From contig MELF01000042.1 of the NCBI GenBank assembly GCA_001767525.1, positions 13,680 through 75,552 on the forward strand: 61,873 bases of DNA. Reading direction: 5' to 3'. Below are positions 8,916 through 15,737 of this stretch, one piece after another; position 1 is the stretch's first letter, and each line of letters opens with the position of its first letter. The notes below the pieces were generated by a model. It ran no database searches. It had not been told where the DNA came from and saw only the letters and a program-made list of their open reading frames with translations. This stretch comes from Acidobacteria bacterium RIFCSPLOWO2_12_FULL_68_19 (GTDB taxonomy: Bacteria > Acidobacteriota > Vicinamibacteria > Vicinamibacterales > UBA2999). The position numbers and the translations under genes are program-made.

Positions 8916-8946
8916 CATGCGACGACGATGGCATCGTCGTCGCATG
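8916..8946. promoter_or_regulatory. Perfect 15-1-15 inverted repeat over the start of the integrase pseudogene
   Basis: CATGCGACGACGATG is followed by a single G and its exact complement, so the dyad is continuous. Its right end covers the integrase ATG at 8944. A dyad this tight at a start codon could be an operator, a translational hairpin for intI, or a terminator for the upstream gene. No T-run follows it. Confidence 0.45.
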
Positions 8947-9570
8947 GAATCGTCTCGCCCCAAGCTCCTCGATCGCGTCCGGCAGGCGATTCGCACCCGC
9001 CACTACAGCCGGCGAACGGAAGCCGGCTACGTGACGTGGATCCGGCGGTACATCGTCTTTCACCGCAAGGCGCATCCCGCCACGCTGGGTGCGGCTGACA
9101 TCTCGGCGTTCCTGACGCGGCTCGCCACGACACAACGGGTCAGCGCGTCGACGCAGAACCAGGCGCTTGCCGCCCTGCTGTTCCTGTACGAGCACGTCCT
9201 GCAGATGTCCGTGGGTCCGGTGGAGCACGTCGTGCGGGCGAAGCAACCGGTTCGCCTTCCCGTGGTGCTCAGCCGGGATGAGGGCGGGCTAGCCCGAATT
9301 ATTCATGAACACCGCAGGGTCGAGGAGACACGTTCGCTCCGAAACGCGGCTCCGCAGGCCGGAAAAACGCCGCTCCGGCGTATCGTCGGCGGCCATGGCG
9401 TGGGGGCCCCCATCCCCACGCCGTGTCGCTGGCCTACGCGGCGTTTTTCGTGATCGGAACGGCCTGCTCCGAACGCGTTTCTCCGCGAGCGTGTCCCCTC
9501 AACCGGTTCGTTCATGAATAATGTGGGCTAGTGCTATCGAGGCTCGACGGCGTTGGCCGCGTGACCCGCG
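8944..9570 (+). pseudogene. intI: Integron integrase (IntI-type tyrosine recombinase), interrupted and truncated
   Basis: The first 115 codons read as the N-terminal SAM-like domain of a chromosomal integron integrase: SPKLLDRV-like start, AIRTRHYSRRTEAGYVTWIR, ISAFLTRLA, STQNQALAALLFLYEHVLQ, then RLPVVLSRDE. At 9290 the frame enters a 237-bp palindromic element. Past it, at 9531, the frame resumes with VLSRLDGVGRV, which is what normally follows LS.E(V)(R)A in IntI. Removing the element plus one TA restores the frame exactly. After about a dozen codons the similarity stops and the catalytic R-H-R-Y domain is absent, so the gene is dead. It reads in the same direction as the cassettes. Confidence 0.88.
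9292..9528. mobile_element. 237-bp palindromic MITE-like element with TA target duplication, inserted in intI
   Basis: The two ends match as inverted repeats (GCCCGAATTATTCATGAAC and the complement of GTTCATGAATAATGTGGGC; 17 of 19 identical). The pairing continues with interruptions through almost the whole length to a centre near 9406. A TA dinucleotide lies immediately outside each end (9290-9291, 9529-9530). Excision with one TA kept restores the integrase reading frame. No transposase is encoded. TA duplication and terminal repeats fit a non-autonomous member of the IS630/Tc1-mariner superfamily. The parent element is not visible in this window. Confidence 0.8.
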
Positions 9571-9626
9571 TCCAACGCCTCTCGCCCGTTACGGCACATG
9601 TGGCGGCAACGCGCACTTCAAGTTGA

Positions 9627-9707
9627 ACTTACCGAGAGGAACTGCAGCACGATTGGGAGCTCTTGCAATCGGGGCAGCCGCCGGTCAAGATCGAACCACT
9701 CACGTAG
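9627..9707 (+). pseudogene. C-terminal remnant of a DUF4160 cassette gene
   Basis: A short open stretch ends at TAG 9705-9707 and encodes REELQHDWELLQSGQPP followed by VKIEPLT. This agrees with the usual C-terminus of DUF4160 proteins (ELxxDWELA..G....I.PL). It begins just after an in-frame TGA and has no upstream domain, so only the tail survives. DUF4160 genes commonly precede DUF2442 genes, and the next ATG (9711) is a DUF2442 gene three bases on. Confidence 0.55.
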
Positions 9708-9710
9708 TCC

Positions 9711-10046
9711 ATGACTCATCCCATCCATCGCGTCACACGGTTCGATATCGTCGGGCCGTACACGTTGGCAGTGGTGTTCGCCGACGGGACCACGCAAGAG
9801 ATCAACTTCCGGCCAGTGTTGCACGGCGCGCTTTTCGGCCCTCTGCGGGATCTGGCCGTGTTCAACGCCGTGACCCTCGATCAAGAAGTGGGTACCCTGA
9901 CATGGCCGAACGGCGCCGACTTCGATCCGGCGACACTTCATGACTGGCCCGACGTGTGCGACGAATTCGCTGCGCGGGCTCAGGCGTGGGCGGAGCCCCC
10001 AGCCGAACCGCGGGCCAACACGCGAATGGAGCCGACGCGCCGCTGA
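9711..10046 (+). CDS. DUF2442-domain protein (integron cassette gene)
   Basis: The 111-aa protein has the DUF2442 pattern: HRVTRFDIVGPYTLAVVFADGT, INFRPVLHGALFGPLRDLAVF, then LDQEVGTLTWPNGADFDPATLHDW. DUF2442 proteins are small and DNA-associated or toxin-antitoxin-linked, and are frequently paired with DUF4160. The pair's biochemical role is not established. The last 11 codons (ANTRMEPTRR) are encoded by the attC site that begins at 10013, as is common for cassette ORFs. The upstream partner is reduced to a tail. Confidence 0.82.
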   Translation: MTHPIHRVTRFDIVGPYTLAVVFADGTTQEINFRPVLHGALFGPLRDLAVFNAVTLDQEVGTLTWPNGADFDPATLHDWPDVCDEFAARAQAWAEPPAEPRANTRMEPTRR

Positions 10047-10081
10047 CGCGACGGCGCGCGGCTCATTCGTGGCCGTTGGGC
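10013..10081 (+). repeat. attC recombination site, plus orientation
   Basis: The site runs from GGCCAAC (R'', close to RYYYAAC) to GTTGGGC (R', fitting GTTRRRY). The inner arms CGAATGGAGCC and GGCTCATTCG pair with one extra base in the left arm. That extrahelical base is the hallmark that sets attC polarity, so the site reads in plus orientation. A 21-nt internal stretch (10027-10047) is identical to the complement of 19935-19955 in the second cassette block. Confidence 0.85.
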
Positions 10082-10122
10082 CGACAACGGCGGACAGCGG
10101 GGGGCGGCGTAGAATACGAATC

Positions 10123-10347
10123 ATGAGACTCGATGAGGTCGAAGCTGAGGCGCTGAGGCTCGAGCCGGCGGCCCGGGCTCGGCTCGTCACAAAACTATTG
10201 GCCAGCCTCGAGGCGCTGACCGACGAAGAGAATCTTCGCCTGTGGGCCGAGGAGGCCGAGCGGCGAGATGACGCGTGGGAAGCCGGTGGACAGACCGGCC
10301 ACCCTGCCGAAGAGGTGTTCCGAGAGGCACGCGCTCGCCTAAAGTAG
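10123..10347 (+). CDS. Addiction-module antitoxin-like protein (cassette gene)
   Basis: The 74-aa protein has the layout of the small addiction-module component family (TIGR02574-like). The N-terminus MRLDEVEAEALRLEPAARAR is followed by LVTKLLASLEALTDEENLRLW and an acidic/basic helical tail (EEAERRDDAWEAGGQ, PAEEVFREARARLK). In this family the protein neutralises a ParE/RelE toxin. The toxin gene starts at the base after its stop codon. The toxin is truncated, so this antitoxin may be an orphan in practice. Confidence 0.75.
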   Translation: MRLDEVEAEALRLEPAARARLVTKLLASLEALTDEENLRLWAEEAERRDDAWEAGGQTGHPAEEVFREARARLK

Positions 10348-10533
10348 ATGGTCGCCTCATTCCACGACCTGGCGAAGGTCGAGCTGAACGAGGCGGCGCT
10401 GTATTACGAGGCTGAGAGTTCGGGGCTCGGCGCGGCATTCCTGGCCGAAGCGGAACGTTCGGTCGCCGCCATTCTCGAGTATCCAGAATCAAGTCCTATC
10501 GTGCGAGGTTCCGTTCGGCGGCGGGCGCGATGA
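10348..10533 (+). pseudogene. ParE/RelE-type toxin, C-terminally truncated
   Basis: It starts at ATG 10348 directly after the antitoxin stop. The 61 residues match the N-terminal half of ParE-family toxins: FHDLAKVELNEAALYYEAESSGLGAAFLAEAERSV in two helices, then ILEYPESSPIVRGSVRR. Full-length relatives are about 95-100 aa and continue with the RRFPY..Y.. strands that carry the active face. Here the frame ends in RAR and TGA inside GC-rich DNA that looks like a collapsed attC. The module is probably inactive. Confidence 0.65.
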
Positions 10534-10603
10534 TGAGCCGCCGCGGCTGAAGCGGCACGTTGCCAGAGCACTTGGAAGCGAAGGCGGGTGGTAATCTCTG
10601 TAT

Positions 10604-10843
10604 ATGAATTCTCGACAACTGCTGGACGCGGCGCTGCAGCTCACGCCAGAGGAACGGGCGGCTCTGGCTGGCGAGCTGATTCAGAGCCTCGACACCGAAG
10701 TTGACCCGGATGCCGAGGCCGCCTGGTCCGAAGAGATCCATGCGCGGCTTGCTCGGGTAGATGCCGGCCCAGCGAAGACAGTGCCGTGGTCCGAAGCTCG
10801 TCGCCGGATCCACGCCGCCGCCGGACGTGAGCCCCGCGCTTGA
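10604..10843 (+). CDS. Addiction-module antitoxin-like protein, second module
   Basis: The 79-aa protein has the same family architecture as the 10123 gene: LLDAALQLTPEERAALAGEL, IQSLDTEVDPDAEAAW and SEEIHARLARVDAG. The tail VPWSEARRRIHAA is typical of this antitoxin group. It overlaps the following toxin gene by 17 bp, as expected of a translationally coupled toxin-antitoxin pair. It differs from the first module at most positions, so the two are independent cassettes rather than a recent duplication. Confidence 0.78.
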   Translation: MNSRQLLDAALQLTPEERAALAGELIQSLDTEVDPDAEAAWSEEIHARLARVDAGPAKTVPWSEARRRIHAAAGREPRA

Positions 10844-11138
10844 GTACCTCGACGAGGCGATCGAAGAGGCCGAAGCCGCTGCACGGGGGTACGCCGCAAG
10901 GAGCACTACTGCTGCCTCCGGGTTCGCCGACGAAATAGATGCGGCGATCGCCGCGATCGCGCAAGATCCAGAGGCATGGCCGTCTTACGATCGCGGCACG
11001 CGCCACTACTTGCTGCGTCGATACCCATTCAGCGTCGTGTATCGCATCGAGGAGACGAGAATTCTGGTGGTTGCCGTGGCGCATGGACATCGGCGGCCTG
11101 GGCACTGGGCGTCACGTCGTCACAACAGGCCTAGCTAA
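10827..11138 (+). CDS. RelE/ParE-family toxin, second module
   Basis: I chose GTG 10827, inside the 3' end of the antitoxin gene, giving 103 aa. It shows the full ParE/RelE fold pattern: LEYLDEAIEEAEAAARGY, FADEIDAAIAAIAQDPEAWP, then RHYLLRRYPFSVVYRIEETRI and LVVAVAHGHRRPGHW. The C-terminal basic strands that are missing in the first module are present here, so the toxin may be functional. In the family such proteins inhibit gyrase or cleave mRNA; which applies cannot be told. Its 3' end runs to the edge of an attC-like structure. Confidence 0.8.
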   Translation: MSPALEYLDEAIEEAEAAARGYAARSTTAASGFADEIDAAIAAIAQDPEAWPSYDRGTRHYLLRRYPFSVVYRIEETRILVVAVAHGHRRPGHWASRRHNRPS

Positions 11139-11214
11139 TCAAGGCGATGGACCAGACGCCACGTCGGGCCACTCTCGTGTCCCTTCCGGCGCTGGTCATC
11201 GCCGGCCGTTGATA
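11127..11214 (+). repeat. attC-like site, degenerate ends, plus orientation
   Basis: A strong stem forms between 11143-11160 (GGCGATGGACCAGACGCC) and 11188-11203 (GGCGCTGGTCATCGCC), with two extra bases in the left arm. That asymmetry gives plus polarity, as for the site at 10013. The outer boxes are poor: CTAATC on the left and CCGTTGAT on the right. It lies directly after the toxin stop codon, the normal place for an attC. Confidence 0.6.
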
Positions 11215-11248
11215 TGGCGGAACAATCTACGTAGAAGGGAGCGACAGT

Positions 11249-12082
11249 GTGATGACGAACGCACCCCTGAATCCAAACAAGGCACTGTGGGAAAAAGGCG
11301 ACTTCACGCGCATTGCCGCGACCATGCGCGAAAGCGGAGAAGCGCTCGTGCAGCGGATCGGCATTGCCAGAGAATCGAGGGTGCTGGATCTCGGGTGCGG
11401 CGATGGGACCACCGCACTGCCGGCGGCCAAGCTCGGAGCGAACGTGGTGGGGGTCGATATTGCCCGGAATTTGGTCGAGGCCGGGAACAGGCGGGCCCGG
11501 GAGCTGGGCCGGGCGAACTGCACGTTCCGGGAGGGGGACGCCACCAATCTGCACCCGCTGCCTGATGACGGGTTTGACGTCGTCGTCAGCATCTTCGGCG
11601 CGATGTTTGCCCCCAAACCGTTCGACGTCGCCAAGGAGATGGTGCGCGTGACGCGGCCGGGAGGTCGCATCGTGATGGGCAACTGGATTCCCAACGACCC
11701 GACGCTCGTGGCCCAGATTCTGAGGATCAGCTCGGCCTATGCGCCGCCGCCGCCGGAAGGCTTCGTGAGCCCCATGGCGTGGGGCGTCGAGAGCAACGTG
11801 ATCGAGCGGTTTGGCGGCGCAGGGGTTCCGGCGGAGAACATTACCTTCGCTCGAGACACGTTCGTCTTCAACTTCGGTGGCCCGCCAGCACGGTTCGTGG
11901 ACGAATTCAGGAACTACTACGGGCCAACCATGAACGCCTTCGAAGCCGCTGAAAAGAACGGCCGAGCCGCTGACCTGCAGAAGGAGCTCGAAGAGCTGTT
12001 CAGCAGGCACAACACAAGTACGCACGCCACGTCCATCCCGGCAACCTTCTTGCGCGTGACGGTCGCTGTTGGACAGGCGTGA
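11249..12082 (+). CDS. Class I SAM-dependent methyltransferase
   Basis: The protein is about 277 aa; GTG 11249 or ATG 11252 may be the start, behind GAAGGGAG. It contains the SAM-binding motif I LDLGCGDGTTALPAA, motif II-like VVGVDIARNLVE, FREGDATNLHPL, and post-I FDVVVSIFGAMFAP with VTRPGGRIVMGNW. It is a small-molecule-type methyltransferase with a C-terminal region (FNFGGPPARFVDEFRNYYGP) found in UbiE/SmtA-like enzymes of unknown substrate. It is the last gene of the integron block and the largest. I see no attC after it, so it may have entered by another route. Only 156 bp separate it from the convergent MmgE/PrpD gene. Confidence 0.85.
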   Translation: MMTNAPLNPNKALWEKGDFTRIAATMRESGEALVQRIGIARESRVLDLGCGDGTTALPAAKLGANVVGVDIARNLVEAGNRRARELGRANCTFREGDATNLHPLPDDGFDVVVSIFGAMFAPKPFDVAKEMVRVTRPGGRIVMGNWIPNDPTLVAQILRISSAYAPPPPEGFVSPMAWGVESNVIERFGGAGVPAENITFARDTFVFNFGGPPARFVDEFRNYYGPTMNAFEAAEKNGRAADLQKELEELFSRHNTSTHATSIPATFLRVTVAVGQA

Positions 12083-12200
12083 CGCCGTGTTCCGATGTGC
12101 GCGGGCGCTGTGATCTCCGCACGTTCCGCCGTCTCGCGACTGCGTTGGATCGCGTCCGCCTTGACCTGCTTCCTGAGCTTCGTACGTCCTCCAGCAGTGA

Positions 12201-12220
12201 CCAGGAAGGGATCGAAGTAG
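12201..12220 (+). repeat. Right copy of the 20-bp direct repeat flanking the integron block
   Basis: This is an exact repeat of 8876-8895 (gene 3' end with its stop codon). It lies 18 bp before the stop codon of the convergent MmgE/PrpD gene. If the intervening DNA is removed, the PDLQGFW gene and MmgE/PrpD become ordinary close convergent neighbours. The rest of 12083-12238 holds no gene that I can see. Confidence 0.75.
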
Positions 12221-12238
12221 CGGTCGATCCGCCGAACG

Positions 12239-13738
12239 CTACGCCCGCTTCTGCAGCAGCGGACCTAGCATCCGCACGTCCTTGATCGTCTCGACGGCCA
12301 GCACCGCGTCGATCAGCTTCTGCGCGGTGGAGGTTCCGAGCACCGGGGCGATCAGGTCCCTGGCCTTATCGACGACCTCGCCCCGGGCCATCGGGTTGCG
12401 CACGGTGCCCCGCACGGCCTCCACCCGCTCGGAGAGCTCCGTGCCGTCGGTGAGCGTGATGCCAACGACCGCCACGCGCGCCGGCAGGAGCGCATCGAGC
12501 GTCGGGTCCGGCACGTACCGCACCTTGCGCCGCTGGCGGAGGATCTCCTCGTCCTGCATGCGCGGCTTGTCGTGCGCGGCGTGGAACGAGGCGGTCCCGT
12601 CGACGAGCATCACCGCCACCATGTGCTGCAGGCAGATGTCCGGCAGCTCGCGGTTGTCGACGACGGCGCCGACGGCGGGCGCCAGGCGCACCACCACGGT
12701 CCCGACGTCAGTGGCGCCGAACGGGCGTTTCTTTCGGAGGTTCTCGATGGCGTCGAGCGGCGCCTGGATCGGCGTCCCGACCGTCCATTTCTTGATATCG
12801 GTGCGGGCAATCTCGTACCGCGCCCCGAGCGCGTCGACCAGGACCGCCGGATCGCTCTTCGGCGCGTTCACCTGAAAGAAATTGTCGTCGCCCGAGAACA
12901 CGTCGTCCACGCCGGTCCACCCCGAGCGGACGAGCAGCGCCGCCGTGACGCCGTTGCGCGCCGGCATGCCGCCGAAGACGAACCCCTTCTCGATGTGATC
13001 GGTGTCGCGCGCCCAGATGGCGTAGCCCGACGCCTGCTGGGCCGCGTAATCGAGGAGCCACCGCATCTGCTGCGCGGTCAGCCCCGCGATGCAGCCGGCC
13101 GCCGCAGCCGATCCGAAGTTCCCCGCGAAGGCGTGGGTGCTGCGGCGGCTCTCGTTCCGGAAGGTCATGCCGCCGAGCGCCATCGTGTGCCGGCAGCCGA
13201 CGTCGTAGCCGAGCGTCACCGCGCGCAGGTAGTGTTCGCCGGTCGCGCGCATCTCTTCTCCCAGCGCCAGCGCCGCGGGCACGATCGAGGCGCCCGGATG
13301 CGACTGCGACGGTCCGTGGGAGTCGTCTGTTTCGTCCGAATGGGCGAGGACGCCGTTGACGAGCGCGGCGTCGATCGGTCCGGTGACGACGCTGGAGCCG
13401 ACCACGGTCGCGACCGGGCGGCCCGCGCCGGCCTGCGCCATCTGGAGCGCCACCCGGCCCGCCGGGAGATCCGAGCCCGACACCATCGCCGCGAACGTGT
13501 CGAGGATGTGATGCTTGGCTTTCTCGATGACCTCGGGCGGCAGCCGGCGGTCTTTCGCGGCGGCCATGTAGCGGCTGAGCGCGGTCATGACGGGGCCGAC
13601 GGCCGCATTCGCCGAGCCCGCGGCGCCCGCGGCCTGCCCGAAAAGGCGCGTTGCCGGCAGGGCGGCGGCGCCAACGATGAGTGCGCCGCGCGAGAGGAGG
13701 TCGCGGCGGGACAGCCGACAGGCCAGACGTGACGTCAT
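12239..13738 (-). CDS. MmgE/PrpD-family protein with Tat signal
   Basis: The 499-aa protein starts with a twin-arginine signal (LSRRDLLSRGALIVGAAAL), so it is exported folded. The body is a MmgE/PrpD domain: HHILDTFAAMVSGSDLPAGR, VNGVLAHSDETDDSHGPSQSHPGASIVPAALALGE, GYDVGCRHTMALGG, ATHAFAGNFG-like region, and a C-terminal hot-dog-like half (GTPIQAPLDAIENLRKKRPF). Family members include 2-methylcitrate dehydratase and cis-aconitate-type decarboxylases; the HSDETDD.HG motif marks the active site. A Tat-exported version is unusual because the characterised enzymes are cytosolic. The start is divergent from the gene at 13790. Confidence 0.88.
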   Translation of the reverse strand: MTSRLACRLSRRDLLSRGALIVGAAALPATRLFGQAAGAAGSANAAVGPVMTALSRYMAAAKDRRLPPEVIEKAKHHILDTFAAMVSGSDLPAGRVALQMAQAGAGRPVATVVGSSVVTGPIDAALVNGVLAHSDETDDSHGPSQSHPGASIVPAALALGEEMRATGEHYLRAVTLGYDVGCRHTMALGGMTFRNESRRSTHAFAGNFGSAAAAGCIAGLTAQQMRWLLDYAAQQASGYAIWARDTDHIEKGFVFGGMPARNGVTAALLVRSGWTGVDDVFSGDDNFFQVNAPKSDPAVLVDALGARYEIARTDIKKWTVGTPIQAPLDAIENLRKKRPFGATDVGTVVVRLAPAVGAVVDNRELPDICLQHMVAVMLVDGTASFHAAHDKPRMQDEEILRQRRKVRYVPDPTLDALLPARVAVVGITLTDGTELSERVEAVRGTVRNPMARGEVVDKARDLIAPVLGTSTAQKLIDAVLAVETIKDVRMLGPLLQKRA

Positions 13739-13789
13739 ATGCGCGAAGTATACGCCCGGTGTAGTATCCGCTCGACGGGAGGCTGGACC

Positions 13790-14446
13790 ATGCACGTCAC
13801 TCCACTCACGGCGGCGGCGCTCGTCTTGCTCGTCTCCGGACCTGCCGCCGCGCAAGGCTGGATTGAGTACACCAGCAAGAACGATCTCTTTATCGTGAAT
13901 TTTCCCAGGGAACCGGCCGTCACGGAGATCACCTACCCGACCGAATTCGGCATCACGCTGCCGGGGCGCGTCTACGGCGTTGACGACCGTGGGAGCCGCT
14001 ATTCCGTCACGGTTGTCGACTATTCCACGGTGGACGAGGTCCACGCAGAGCGCGTCAGGGGCTGCCAGGGTTATCCCGATACCTGCACCAATCGCGCGGC
14101 CAACGAGCTGCGGGGCGCGCTCGACTACGCCGTGTCGAACTTCCTGGAGCGCGACGCCAGGATCACCTACTACGGGTACGCCGACACGGACCGGATTGAA
14201 GGCCGCCGCGTGCAGCTCCTCAACCCGGACCAGTCACGCACCTTCGCCGCCGTCTACATGCACGACTCTCGTCTCTACGTGCTGGAAGGCACCGTGCCGG
14301 CCAATGCGCCGCCGCCGGCCCTCTTTCAGCAGAATCTCGGCATTTTCGACAAGGACATGATCCGGGTCCGCTACACGACGATCTACCGCCACGGTTACCC
14401 GCCGCCGCCGCGCGAGGAGACCCGCGGCCGACTTCGCGGCTGCTAG
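13790..14446 (+). CDS. Small exported protein of unknown function
   Basis: The 218-aa protein starts at ATG 13790, with GGGAGG at 13777-13782, and has a signal peptide at residues 1-22 (ending PAAAQG). The mature part is beta-rich: WIEYTSKNDLFIVNFPREP, YSVTVVDYSTVDEVHAER. A Cys pair (RGCQGYPDTCTNRAANEL) could form a disulfide, and YYGYADTDRIEGRRVQL follows. The C-terminus is Pro/Arg-rich and ends in Cys. I do not recognise a family. It lies 23 bp before the beta-propeller gene and probably forms an operon with it. Confidence 0.75.
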   Translation: MHVTPLTAAALVLLVSGPAAAQGWIEYTSKNDLFIVNFPREPAVTEITYPTEFGITLPGRVYGVDDRGSRYSVTVVDYSTVDEVHAERVRGCQGYPDTCTNRAANELRGALDYAVSNFLERDARITYYGYADTDRIEGRRVQLLNPDQSRTFAAVYMHDSRLYVLEGTVPANAPPPALFQQNLGIFDKDMIRVRYTTIYRHGYPPPPREETRGRLRGC

Positions 14447-14469
14447 GAAGACGTTCTCAGGAGGCTGTC

Positions 14470-15570
14470 ATGAAGACCATCGCGCTCGCCCTCTTTCTCC
14501 TGCTCGCCGTGTCCGCGTCGGCGCAGACGACGGTGCCCGAGATCCCCTTCGAGTCGGTTCCCGACTTCTTCAAGCTGCCAGCCGGCATGAACTTCGGCGA
14601 GGTCTCGGGCGTGGCGGTGAATTCGAAAGGGCACGTGTTCGTTTTCACCCGGTCCAACAGCGCCGGCGGCCCGGCGTACGCGCCGGCGGCGGCGCAACTG
14701 CTCGAGTTCGGCCCGAAGGGAGAGTTCATCCGCGAGGTTGGCCGTGGACTCTACGGCTGGTCGTTCGCGCACACCGTCCGCGTCGACAAGGCCGACAACA
14801 TCTGGGCCGTCGACAAGGGCTCCGACATGATCATCAAGTTCAACCCGGCGGGCCGCGTCGTCTGGGTGTTCGGACGCCGGAAGGAGTCGTCTGATGACGA
14901 GACCGGGCCGTGGGAGCACCCCGACCCGCCGCTCCCGCACGTGGACGGCCTGTTCCGCCAGCCGACCGACGTGGCGTGGGACTCGAAGGGAAGCACCTAC
15001 ATCAGCGACGGCTACGTCAACTCCCGCGTGGCCAAGTACGACGCCAGCGGCGACTGGGTGAAGTCGTGGGGCGAGTACGGCAGGGGCCCCGGCCAGTTCC
15101 GCCTGCCGCACGCGATCGCGGTCGACGCACAGGACCGAGTCTACGTCGGCGACCGGTCGAACCGGCGCATCCAGGTGTTCGACGCCGACGGGACCTTCCT
15201 CCGGATGTTCACCATCGACGTGCCGGCGCCGCCCGGGACGAAGCCGGTCAACGGCAACACGCCGACCCCCGCGGCGGCCGCCGCGGCCATCGGCGCGCCC
15301 AACTCGATCTGCATTACGCCGGGGCCGAATCAGGTGATGTTCGTCGGCGAGAGCACGTTCCCCGGGCGCCTCTTCAAGGTGGCGCTGGACGGAACCGTGC
15401 TCGGCGTCATCGGACGGTCGGGACGGAACCTGGGACAGTTCTCCGGCGTCCACCAGCTCGCCTGTCCGTCGGAGACCGAACTGTACGCGGCCGAGACGGC
15501 GAACTGGCGCGTGCAGAAGCTGATTCTGCACACGCCGCCGCGGGGCACGGCGACCGCTACTCGCCGCTGA
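14470..15570 (+). CDS. Secreted NHL/six-bladed beta-propeller protein
   Basis: The 366-aa protein has a signal peptide (residues 1-19, ending SASAQT). It then has repeated NHL-type blades: GEVSGVAVNSKGHVFVFTR, TVRVDKADNIWAVDKG, DVAWDSKGSTYISDGYVNSRV, AIAVDAQDRVYVGDRSNRRIQVFD and ELYAAETANWRVQKL. This layout is shared with the lyase half of peptidylglycine alpha-amidating enzymes, but the catalytic residues cannot be confirmed by eye. It is probably a periplasmic or secreted ligand-binding or lyase protein. A second, more distant propeller is encoded at 18068-19246. Confidence 0.85.
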   Translation: MKTIALALFLLLAVSASAQTTVPEIPFESVPDFFKLPAGMNFGEVSGVAVNSKGHVFVFTRSNSAGGPAYAPAAAQLLEFGPKGEFIREVGRGLYGWSFAHTVRVDKADNIWAVDKGSDMIIKFNPAGRVVWVFGRRKESSDDETGPWEHPDPPLPHVDGLFRQPTDVAWDSKGSTYISDGYVNSRVAKYDASGDWVKSWGEYGRGPGQFRLPHAIAVDAQDRVYVGDRSNRRIQVFDADGTFLRMFTIDVPAPPGTKPVNGNTPTPAAAAAAIGAPNSICITPGPNQVMFVGESTFPGRLFKVALDGTVLGVIGRSGRNLGQFSGVHQLACPSETELYAAETANWRVQKLILHTPPRGTATATRR

Positions 15571-15681
15571 GACGGTACGTCGGCCTCGGGTGCACGCCGA
15601 GGCCGTGATACGAGTTCGAGTACACCGTTTCCGTATAGCGGATGCGCGTGCACGAAAGGACCGCCGAATCGAGGAACGAAA

Positions 15682-15711
15682 AAGGGCGGGGCCCGTGTGA
15701 GCCCCGCCCTT
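15682..15711 (-). terminator. Strong hairpin terminator between convergent genes
   Basis: An 11-bp GC-rich stem (AAGGGCGGGGC / GCCCCGCCCTT) with an 8-nt loop lies between the propeller gene and the PKD gene. On the minus strand the stem is followed by a run of T residues. It is therefore a good intrinsic terminator for the PKD gene and may also stop plus-strand transcripts. Confidence 0.8.
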
Positions 15712-15737
15712 CTCCGTGCTGCGCCGCCGGTGCGGCG

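Noticed and set aside
9549-9579. GGCGTTGG / CCAACGCC inverted repeat after the MITE, considered as an attC or attI
   Set aside because: The arms are symmetrical, with no extrahelical base and no conserved R boxes in the right positions. It lies in the decayed intI 3' part and may be chance.
12079-12285. 68-codon ORF between the methyltransferase and mmgE/prpD
   Set aside because: It has no domain-like sequence, runs into the convergent gene, and covers the 20-bp direct repeat in a different frame from the original gene.
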